A stretch of 64,000 nucleotides of DNA from Echinarachnius parma (taxonomy: Eukaryota > Echinodermata > Echinoidea > Clypeasteroida > Echinarachniidae): contig JBAMJV010008835.1 in the NCBI GenBank assembly GCA_037951105.1, positions 69,070-133,069 of the forward strand. The letters run 5' to 3'. The translations under genes and the position numbers were made by a program. The notes beneath the pieces were generated by a model that did no database searches, was not told the origin of the DNA, and worked only from the letters and a program-made list of their open reading frames with translations. Below are positions 48,801 to 60,800 of the stretch, in pieces; position 1 is the stretch's first letter, and each line of letters opens with the position of its first letter.

Positions 48801-51800
48801 CGGGGACTACAATTTTCCGGGCTCTTTTTCGAATTTCAGGGGCTACTATTAAGCTCTAATGCTGTGAGTGATCATCTTATAAGCATTTGATCACGATCCA
48901 AACAGAAAATCCAACAAAAAACCCCAAAATCCCCCCCCCCCCCCCAAAAAAAAATAAAATAAAAAATAAAATAAATAAATAAATCTTTTTTTTTTCGGGG
49001 GCTACTTTTTTTTTCCGGGTGCTCTTTTGGGCATTTCGGGGGCGAATTCGCCCGCCGCCCCAGAGTATTTTTTTCGCTGGTCAGCAACTAGTGACATATC
49101 ATTATCACTGTGGAAGATGAAGTACATTTACGCTAGCAAGCCTTGTGCAATAATTGATTTATCCCTCAATAAGTGCTTATAGTATTAATACAGAATTTCT
49201 TCTCATGTGCAATCCTATTTACCAATTTTTTAAATTTTATTTATTTATTTATTATTATTATTTGTTACTATAGTGCAATTTTACATGAGTTTGTGTGGCA
49301 GTTATAACTGCTTCTACTTTTAACTATATGCCTATACACTACGGTTGGTCATTTCAACATGATATGAACATGCCTATTTTAATATAAATCACACAGTTGT
49401 GCTTATAATTCTAGCAAGCGTGCTAAAGATTTCTTTATGTTAGGAGATCACATTTACACAGGCATTACCATGTTAATACCAATATATCCCATCTTTCCTT
49501 AAATATGATCGTTCATACTTATCTAACATGCATGCTAAAGATTTCTTTGTTGATGAGGGGGGGGGGGGGGGTTCACACTTACACAGGCATTTCCATGTTA
49601 ATACCAATATATCCCAACTTTCTTAAATATGATTGTTCATACTTATCTAGCATGCATGCTAAAGATGTCTTTATGTTGGTCTTTATCTAGTATGCCAACT
49701 AAAATTCCTGTGTGTGTTAACTTCACATTTACACCCATTTATACCAAGTTATTTAAACATTCATAAATGTTTGACATACAGTGGTGTGCATTTTTGCCAG
49801 CATGCAAGCAGATGCATTCTTAGTGTGGTGACTTCACGCATACACGTACATGCGGTGTGCTGTGTTTTCATACCAAGACATTTAAACAAGTGTGAACGTT
49901 ACCTGTGTTGCTCTCAGGTTCAGATGGAGGTGTTTTGTCTGTTTTCGAACGAGTTTGGAGCAATAAAGAAGTAAGTATCAGCAGTTCACATTTTGTCGGT
50001 TGAGAACGAGAAGGGCGCTAAGTCACTTTTTGTACTTCTGAGATAATCATGACTTTATAGTTGTAAAACCATGTAGAAACCAAGAGTAGCTCTATTTTTT
50101 TTGTTTTTAAAGATATTCACAAAATTTGACATCTGAACATTTTGCATCAATTAGAAAAGGTTACATCCCATAAGATGGTATGCAGAACTCGATTTAGCCA
50201 AAAATCGACGTAACGCCCTTCTCACGCCCACCGTACGACAATCCATTGTCTATATACAGGAACCTAGTCTATCTACTATGTATTACTAAGGCAATGGGAC
50301 TGGTGGGATATGGGGTCGGGAATCTACAGATATCAGCAAACTTTACTAATTTGGAAATTTACCACTCATAAAATTGCAACTCATTGGCAACATTTCTTAC
50401 ACTTTGATCACATTATTGATTACAAGACTCAATGAGTGGAATTCACAAAGGAGGTGTGTAGGAGGTTTGTGCAAACCATGGTTTTACCATGGTCTACATC
50501 TATGGAATGCTGCTGGTATGTATACAAGTAAATTGTAAATCAACATTGTTAACAAGGAGTTAACAAAGAGTTTACATTCTTTCTCCATCAGTTTACAAAT
50601 GGCATTCCATAGATGTAAACCATGGTCAAACCATGGTTTGTACAAACCTCCTTTGTGAATTCCACCCAATATTTTGGATAACTTCTTTCTCCAATTGAAT
50701 GACTGCATGATAATAATAAGGAAATCCTAACTTGGGTTACAACATTCCATTCAAAGTCACTCCTCCACTCTTTAATAACTAATAGCCCGGTCACATATCA
50801 ACGGATTGCGTAAACGGACGTCAAACGGAGAGCTAAATTTTCCATCCGTTCGTCTCCGTTTCTTGTCCAGTGATGTACGCTGTTCTATGTTTTGTACATA
50901 AAGCAATGGAGACGACTTTCATAATTTCATTTCGCAAATTTTCTATTCGTTGGGCATTCGTTTCCGCTATCCGTTGATATCTGACCGGGCCATTTATCTA
51001 GGAATTAAAGCGACAAATTAATGTTGGGGGTATTCACAAAAACAATAATCTAGCAATTTTTTAGTCAATAAATTCTTGATGAATTCAATAAGCATTATAT
51101 GTAACCAAAAATCATTCATCAACCTTTCCAAAGTATATTAGATTTATTTCAAGCAAATGTTAAAGAATGAAATTAATATGAATGAGATATTAACATAATG
51201 GACATGGATGTAGATGAAATTAATAATAACAAAAAATGGAAATGGGGTATGTTTATAGTCTCTCTGTGTCTCATTCCCCCTCTAATCACAATGCAGATGA
51301 CCCAAATCCCAATGTGTATACATGCCAAGTGGAGGATACCATTTAAACCATCAGTTGAAAATGAGGGGAGTTCGATCATTCATCGATGCAGAGGGACTAA
51401 AGAAGAAGCAAATTTGAATTTCAAATGGGAAGAAGAAAATTTCATGAAGCCGAGATGTGATGATGAAAATCCAATATATTTGTTTGCAGATGAACCTTAT
51501 GTATGATATCTTATGACCCTGTATCATCAAATGCTTTATAGAAAGAGATGGAAAAGAAAGAACTTTAAAAATAAAGGAATATTTCATGAAAAAGTAAGAG
51601 GTAAGAGAGGAGTAAGAAATACTAACAAAGAGACTGGGGTAAGAAGAAGAGTGAAATGATGGACGCCCTGGCCTGTATTCACAAAGGAGGTTTGTACAAA
51701 CCATGGTTTAAACCATGGTTTACATCTATGGAATGCCAATTGCAAACTGATGGAGAGAGAATGTAAATTCCTTACTTGTTAACAATGTTGATGGTACACA

Positions 51801-54800
51801 TTCTCTCTCCATCAGTTTACAATTGGCATTCCATAGATGTAAACCACGGTTTGAACCATGGTTTGTACAAACCTCCTTCGTGAATACGGGCCATGAGGTT
51901 GGATATCAAACAGACAGAGAAGGGAGAATAGAGTAACATTCAGAGACAAAAATAGGAATATATAAAGAGGAAAAAAATAGATACATACAGAGAAAATGGA
52001 CAGATATATACAGAGAAAAAGAGGATAGATATGTAAAGAGAAAATGGACAGATATATACAGAGAAAAAGAGGATAGATATGTAAAGAGAAAATGGACAGA
52101 TATATACAGAGAAAAAGAGGATAGATATGTAAACAGAGGATAGAGGACAGATGTTTGAGAGAAAAAAATAAATGAATAAAAAGAAAAGGGATAGATATAA
52201 AAAAAGAAAAAACAGGATGGATATTTATTTAAAGATTAAAAGGATAGATATATAAAGAGAAAATGGGGCAGATATGTAAAGAGATATAGTAATTAATACG
52301 CAGTATAGTATGCTGAACCTTTCTTTCTTCTATTTCAATTTTTTACAGCGCATAGAGACATATGTGATATGCGCGTTATAAATACCTTATTATTATTATT
52401 ATTATTATAAGAGAAACAAAAAAAACAGACGGACAGAGTATACAAAGAGAAAACGGGCAAGACAAAAAGGAGAAAATAGAACTAATAAAAAATAAGGGAT
52501 AGATTGATATGTTTTTATTAGGATTTTAAGATTCCAAGAGTAGAGGATAGAAGCATAATGAGAAAATGGGATAATAATATATAAAGCGAAAATTGGATAG
52601 ATGTATAAAGAAAAAATAGGACAGATATTGTAGGTAAAGAAAAATTAGAACTCATAAAAAAAAAAAAATTTTAAGTAGATTGAGATGTTTTTAAAAAGAT
52701 AAATAGATAGATAGATAGATGGATAGATAGATCCCAGGTCTTACCATCCGCATTCTGAGCGCGGTGCTCTTGCATAGGGATGTTCTCTCCGTTGGTGGCG
52801 GATGGAACGGCTGAGGTGAGTACCGTGGAGGCAGAGGCGGAGAAGGAGACGTGGAGAGAGGGAGGGGAAGGGGCACCATTAGTAGGGGAAACTATATATA
52901 TAGTTAGAACACAAAGTGGCGTGGATAAAAGTATATATATATATAGTTTTGTGTAAAATGTAGGGAGCAGGGTTAGATATTATAGTTAGAACACAAGAGG
53001 CGGGGATAAAAGTATATAGTTTTGTTGTAAATCACAAGAGGCAGGCGGGGAAACAAGTATATATAGTTTTGTGTAAGTTATGGGGAGAAGGAGTAGATAT
53101 ATAGTTCGATCGCAAGAGGCAGGGATTACAAGCATGAAGTTTTGTATAAATCACAAGAGGCAGGGATAAAAGTATAACACAAGAACAGATGCGATATACA
53201 ATTGGACCAAGGAAAGGCAGAGTAACATTAAATTTAAGAGGAATAGGGATACATATATTGTTACATTTGTTTGTGAGGGGATAGAGATAAAATGTAACTC
53301 ATAGGTAAAACAGGGATACAAATAAATTCAGATCATGACAAAACGGGGGATTATTCACAAAGAGATAGGGATAATAGTTGGATCAATAGGGATCATAAAG
53401 GAGGATATGGGGAAGAAAACATATATATAGTTACATAAGGATCATAGGGAGGATTGGGGAAGACAACATATATATAGTTACATAAGGATCATAGGCAGGA
53501 TCAAGGGGGAAAACAAAAACATAATGATGATGAGGGAATTGGACCATAACATGGAGTTTGCAGGTATATAAATATATATAATTTGTTGTTGTTGGTTTGG
53601 TTTAGTTGTTAGTTTTTGTTTGTTTTGGGGGGAAGGTTGGGCAATATTTGACATCGAGTGAAATATAATAAGGGTTTGGTGGGTGTGATGGAATAAGAGA
53701 CGAGACAAAAAAAGAAGATAAGAGGGCCATGAGAGGGTCATATTCAAAATTAAAAAGACAACAACAAAAACGACTTGTTGACTTCCATTTTTGACATCCA
53801 CAAATTTTGACACAATATGGCGATGCAACGTGGCAACTTGCCTTATTACAAACATTTTCGATGAAAACAAAAATGAAATTGCCACATGACTGTGCATGAC
53901 ACTACGGCTCAGTTTTTGTTGGATGCTTTATACTAAATGACTCATGCACATTTCAAGTCGACTTTATTGGACACAAAATGGCGAGCTTTTCACAGATAAC
54001 TTATCATCCCAAAATTCAAAGAACGAACACATAGCAGTTTGAAGTTTGCACTTTCCATGGGATATCATATAAGCTTATCTGAACAGGAATTGATATGATA
54101 ATTGTACAGAAGGCTACAATGAAATTGTTAATTTAAACCAAAAGTGCTTTTTAATCTGATTTCTGTATTTTTGATCTGATGGATTTTATCTGATGTCCGT
54201 AAAAGAACATAATAACAATCTCTTGACATTTCTATATGATCATGGATGCTACTAAACATTAAATATCTCTACAACTGAAAATATAATGTGATGAAACGAT
54301 TTTCACTGTTATCCAAAATGAAAAGATAATCATTCAAAGATGCATTTCATGACATGTTAATAAAATAATCATAACAATGATTCAACTGGAAACAGAAAAT
54401 AATACAAACTAAAATGATTGTGTAAATCTTATTCAAAGGACTATCTGGCATTTTTAAAACAATTATAAACATTATTATTGGCACAAAGTGGCTGAAATAT
54501 ACATGTACATGTAAATGTCAGGCCTTGCTTTGAAAATTCCAAGTAATTGTACAAATCATCATCAACTTTAATACATAAACAAGGTTAGTTTTGTTTCTGT
54601 TTAGTAGTTTTGTGGGGTTTACCACTCTTATTCCGCTTTATGAATGAGTTTGCAATGATTTGCAATTTAAGCCTTGGATGCCATTTAACCATGTCTATAC
54701 AAGATAAATCCAATGCAATAATGATGCTTTCTCAGAATAAACTTTAAAACTGATAGTTAGCATGATTAATATTATTTTATATCTAACTGTATCATTTGTA

Positions 54801-57800
54801 TTACTCTATGTCTCTGTTATATATGACACATTTTGATATTAGTACAATTTTAGCAAAGCAATATTAATGAATGGAAGCGAGCCGCATTATAAATATAATC
54901 ATTCTGGTATCTGAAATAATTCCAGCATGCCTTTTATCTAGTAACCAATGATTACTTCAGAATCTAAGTTTCTTGGCTATCATTTTGGTATCTGAAATAA
55001 TTCCAGCATGCCTTTTATCTAGTAACCAATGATTACTTCAGAACCTAAGTTTCTTGGCTATCATTTTGGTATCTGAAATAATTCCAGCATGCCTTTTATC
55101 TAGTAAATAATGTTTACTTCAGAACCTAGGTTTCTTGGCTATCATGTTGGTATCTGAAATAATTCCAGCATGCCTTTTATCTAGTACATAATGTTTACTA
55201 CAGAACCTTAGTTTCTTGGCTATCATTTTGGAAAATGGTGAATATAGAAGAGAGAAAAATAGTAACCAAAATTATCCAAGTAGATCCTTTAAAAAAATTA
55301 AAAGCATGCAAAGAAAGATGAATGATACAAAATAAAAATTGCATTCACAAAAATGATGGTGCACCTAGTCAAAGCACGAAAGAACCCCTTCACAATTTTC
55401 TTCTTTCGATCTGATGTCATTTTTTTTTTTTTTAAATGTACTGTGCATGCGGATAGGCCTATTTTACTTTTTAAAGTGCACATGCAATTTCTTGAAGAAA
55501 ACTATTTATAACCCATGATAATTTGTATAAAATTTCCCATGGAGATGGGAGATGGATATACCTAAATCTACAGTAATCAAAGAAAATAAAAGTGCAATTC
55601 AACTAACATATTTTTTTCTGGAAAAAGAACATTATATTTAGGAAATATTGTATACTGGATCGAGTATGATATAAAAATGATGAAGCAGTTTGATTTGTAT
55701 AGGTTGTAAAGGCTCAAAAGCATTTTAATTGTGTTAATTCACCGTTTTTCTGCAAGTCTATGTGTACTTTGCTATTAAAGCGCATATATACTTTACAAAG
55801 TTGTCTTGAATTTTCCCCTTTAAGAATTACAATTGATTTCCAAATTGGCTGGAATGATGAAAGAAAGAGTTTCCCTCCCCTAATAATTCTTCCTAATACC
55901 GGGCACAACTACAACTAAACCGAAAAGTATAGATTCAAAGCTTTGAGACATAAAACACTGCTGATGTAATAAGCTTGAGAACTGATTTTTAACAAGAACT
56001 GATTTAACATGGAAGCTCCAAAGCTGACAGGCAAATGTCTTCATAAAAGCATAAAATGCAGTGTTAGTAAATAAACAGCCAATTTTCAGTGACTGCGTTC
56101 ACGGGGGGACAAACTTGTTAAAATACTGCCAGGCAGCAAACTAATAAAAACCAAATAAGTTTTTTAAAGAAGTTAATTTATTAGGAACATCCAATTAGAA
56201 TGTCATTAGGAACAAACAAGCCTTTTACAAAATTCTTAACTTAATAAACCTTTTCTTTTCTTTTTAAATGTTGTTTCTTTTACTTGATATGTGAGTTAAA
56301 AGGTAAAGGCATCAACTTCTAAATCAATATTTGTAAAAACAGATATACCTGTTTTATTGGACTGTGTCAAGTACAATTATTTTAAAAGGCACAAGAGAGT
56401 AATTTTCACATTTTCATTTGTTAGGATAAAATATAGGTCTAAATATTGCTCGATTTGGCAAAACAAATTTAATAATCATGTTTAATATCAGAATTATAAT
56501 GTGCCATTTGATTTTTTCGATAAATATAATTGCATATATTGATTTTGATTGATGTTCTCCTTTTATCCAATCATTTGTCCAATAATGATTTGTATATCAT
56601 GTATTGCAATTTATTAATCAAATTAATCGATGAGTTGATTTTTATCATGAACGGGACCGGGCAGCAAAGCAATATGGGAAATAATATATAAAAATGCATA
56701 ATGATGGAGTGTTCCTTTTAATGGCGTAAATACCAATTCATATTAACCCATCGAGGACTTAACCCGTTTCCCTACAAGATTGCGCAATCCCCATGGCGTT
56801 GGTACAGGATGCACCAGTAGCCCATTTCATAAAACACTTGCAATTATTGTAAGTGTTCAATTATTGTAACTATTTGGTCATCAGCCAATCAGCATGGAGC
56901 ATTACAGTTGTTGCCATGGTAGTTACAATAATTGGACACTTACAACAAGTGTTTTATGAAATGGGCTACAGGTTCTTGTAGGCAATGGGTTAATTTTGGT
57001 ATTGCCCGAGATATATCAAGTACAGCCCTCGGCGGGTTAATAGGATGAAAAATATAAACAAAATGCTATTAAAATAACATGTTTTTTTATTAACAAAAAA
57101 ATAGAAAATAAAAACAAGGGGGAAAAATAATCAAGAAGCAACGAGTTAGAAAAGGCAAGAAACCTGTGGCCGGTGTCGCCGTACCCCTCTTCTTTTTGTG
57201 GCCGAAAAACGGGCCTCGGCGCATCGAGTGTGCGCGGCGTCTTCCTAGATAGTCTGGCGAGTGTAAACCACGTGATGAGAGAACGAGAGAGATGGAGGAA
57301 GAGAAAGAGAGAGAGAGAGAGAGGGGGACGGGAAGGAGAAAACGGAGGAAGATGCAGAGAAAATATTACGGTCAGTGAAAAAAAAAAAGTCAGAAAACTG
57401 GAGGAGAAAAAAAAAGAGGTTATACAGTATATACAACGCTCGAAATTAGCACAGGCCCGATGGCCCGGGGCCACCAAAAATTGCTGTCGGGCCAGTAAAA
57501 AACTCATAATTCCAATGTTTGCTGGCCCGATCGGGCCACCATGTGTTGAAAAAATTGTGCACAATATTATGGTTCTTATTGCAAATTTGATACCTCAAAG
57601 AAAATACTTGATTTGTGGTTTAAAAAGAGAGGAAAGAGAGATCAATAATGAACAGTTTTGTGTGATTTTTTTTCTTCTGCCGACAGCTTAGAAAAGGCGC
57701 AAATTATTATAATTAGCATTATTTCTGCCCCGCCCCCCATCCGATCCCACATGTAAAATTTGTACAGCATGTTCCACTTGGGATAGGTAGAAGGATATCA

Positions 57801-60800
57801 AATTAATTCTGTTATCAGTTCAGTTTGTATATAAAACTTGAATAAATAATAGGAAATATCAAGAATAATATTTGCTATACTTGCGGAAATAAGTTAAGAG
57901 AAATGTTGTCCGATTTGTAAAAGTTTAATTTGTGTTTTTTTCCATTCTGTTTATCCCCACACCCCCGTTTTGTGAATGGAGCTTTCCAATTCCAAATATG
58001 GAATGTAAAAACATGTAGTGAGTGTGCATGCAATTTACGTGAGCATAGAAAGTTTACGATCAATTCATCAATGTTTGACACCAACATTTCAACAACAAAA
58101 ACCCACAATTTGAAAATATTTAATTTATGTGAGGTTTATAAACAATAATCCATGGAAAAGTGAGGTTAAAAGTCTGAAATGTGAGAGGATATTTTAATAA
58201 TCGATCAAATTTGGTTCGCATGTAAAATTCAACATAGCCTATGTTGTGTCTGCATTGTCTACGTCTTGTGTTGCCGCCGATGTTGTGACTGTGTCCGTAA
58301 GTTCACAAAGAATTTATAAATGTTTGACTAACAGTTTTACAAATATAGCACCACAATTTGAAAAATGTGTCATTCATGACAGGTTTCAAAACAATATTCT
58401 ACGGAATTGTGAGATTAAAAGTCTGATATATAAGTACAAATTTCCATTATCAATCAAATTTGTTATGCATGTAAAACTCAATAAATCATGTTTGCCGTAT
58501 TCGAAATCGGATACAGTAGATCGGTGACTTGTCAATGTTTGCAGCCGATGAATCGGCTTTTTGACTTACAATTATTAGCTTAAAACACCACAATTTAAAA
58601 ACATGTTATTTGTCTGAGATTTTCACATGACATTTACACAGAATGTTGAGGTCAAATTTGTATAATAACAGTGAATTTTCCACTTTTCCACAGTTTTGAA
58701 TGTGATATGAATTTTCTCGTTTTTTTCTTTTGTTTTTCTTTATTTTCTTCGGGCCAGTAGATTTTGGTTTCGGGCCACCAAAATTGGAAAAATACTAATT
58801 TTACTGGCCCGACCGGGCCACCAGCAAAATTTCGAGCGTTGGTATATAACTATGATTATTATAATGATTTGTGATTAATCCTCAATGAATCGAGAGGGAA
58901 AGGGGGTGTGGGATTTTTTTCTATACACATGTAGATGCATGCGGGTGAAGTGGTGGTGCAGTATTGTATCGTAATTCCGTGCTGGGTCGGTTCATGCAAT
59001 GATTCACGCATGCATGCGTGCAGACAGGCAGGCAGGTAGGGCTATTTGCTGGTCCGCACTCTCCGATGACTTTTTGCTCCCGTGACAATAGCTTTGCTAT
59101 AAATTTTTTTTTCTTCATACACACATACACAGAGACAGACTTCTAACCATAAACAAAAACTAATAAACCGACTATATCTCCTTCACCTTACACTAACACT
59201 AAATCTTAACCTACAAAGAACGCAACTTTCACTACATTGGTAATGTGACGAGGGGAGCAATTGTCACTTGACCACATTTTGGGTCACCAGACTTTGATTC
59301 AGGAGTGGGCAAGTCTAGATAGAAAGATACCAGTCTTTGTGGTCTTGGAAAAAATATATAAGCTAGATCATTGCTAAGGGGGAAAAAAGGGTGAGGGTTG
59401 TTGAAGTCAATATTGGATACCTACAGGCAAATTGGGTATTTGATGCCAACTAAACACCCATTAACCCAATCACTACTTAAAAAATAAGATGTTGGATTAA
59501 AAAAAGTTGGAGAGCAGTAGTTTAATCCTCCATGTGCTCCATTCCTTGGTAATGACATTCAACAACTTGGTTCTAGCACATGAAGGGTTAAGTATGCTAC
59601 GTATCAAGTAGCTTTTCTGTCCATACAGGTACGGCCAAACCTGTCTGTAGAAGCCAACCTGTCAACATAGGTCACCTGTATATAGTGGCCACTTTTATTG
59701 CTTCCTCTTGGTGGTCACTATATGCAGGTTTGACTGTATACCAAATGTCTAGTGTGATAAATAAGAGGGGGGAAGCCCAGACGGGGAGGGGGGAATGACA
59801 AGATGCAGGGAGGGAGGGGGAGAGTGTGGGTGTGGGGGGGGGGGGGGCTTTTGTGATTTTGACCAAAATGGCAGCTAATATAAAATGTGAAAGGGGTATT
59901 TGTGATTTGGAACATAAAGACACAACTAGATAAATACTAGACAATACCAGACACAAAGTGATGACCATGCAACTTCCGATGACCTGTCATGACAACCTTT
60001 ACCACCCCCCCCCCCCCCCCCCCCCCCTCCCCTCCCCATGCAGACACCTGAAGGACCATGTACATCGTATTAACCCATTCAAGACTATTTGATCTTGGAA
60101 TAACATGCAATCTCCATAGATCCCAAGCTCAAACCATTCGGGACCAGTCCTGAGTGGGTTATACCATTTTGCTGATGTCAATATAATAAATGGAGGGAGG
60201 TTGAATTTGTGTTAATTACCCTCCAAACATCCATACAATGTACATGTACCACAAATAATGTGCACGTGAACACAGATTATTTATCATGTCATTACAATGA
60301 CCCACTAGTGCATATACATGTAGAACATAAAACCTATAGAAAACATATAGAACTAATAAAGTGCACCCCAAAATAATAGTAATAATAAACCAACTGAAAT
60401 CCTCCCCATGTCAATCAAAATCATGGCATCTTGATGATTTCCATGTTCAATAACAGACGCACAAAGTCTAGAACACCGCCTCCTTGTTCCGTGCTATATT
60501 GAACATACATACAAGCGGGATACCCGTCTGGAAACCTGTACGTGGTTGAATTCCCGCAAACCCCACAGAAAGTGCACGGGACAAGACGATATATACCTAC
60601 CTCGACAACTACTTCTACATGTACACCCAAACACAATACAGCCACTGTGCAGTCCAACACGCAATGCCACGGAGGAATAACTAACTACACCTATTATGGA
60701 AGCAAACGCCCAAATTCTTCTTGTTAGCGGGATTAAAGGGAACATCGGGGATTGGCGTGTTCTAAATCTGGCTACACTGGGTCACTATTGGAACGATAAG

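Larger units (their letters stand above)
46850..52744 (-). other. KCNMA1 intron, 5.9 kb
   Basis: Contains the repeats listed at 46.9, 48.7, 49.4, 50.4, 50.8, 51.7 and 52.0 kb. The stretch 47.25-48.7 kb shows only a weak pair of related segments near 48.08 and 48.22 kb (TTTGAGATGAAA words). No exon was identified. Confidence 0.7.
52811..57163 (-). other. KCNMA1 intron, 4.4 kb
   Basis: 52.87-53.5 kb has loosely repeated TATATAGTT, CACAAGAGGC and GGGATAAAAGTAT words. 53.5-54.9 kb is plain AT-rich sequence. The 81-bp array and nested MITEs are listed separately. Confidence 0.7.

Noticed and set aside
51198-51506. 102-codon plus-strand frame
   Set aside because: Low-complexity, Lys/Asn-rich start and no domain; likely chance in AT-rich intron.
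60421-60745. Overlapping frames on both strands in less AT-rich sequence, one Cys-containing
   Set aside because: No recognisable family, no convincing splice sites and phases that do not fit KCNMA1. Left as unexplained sequence.
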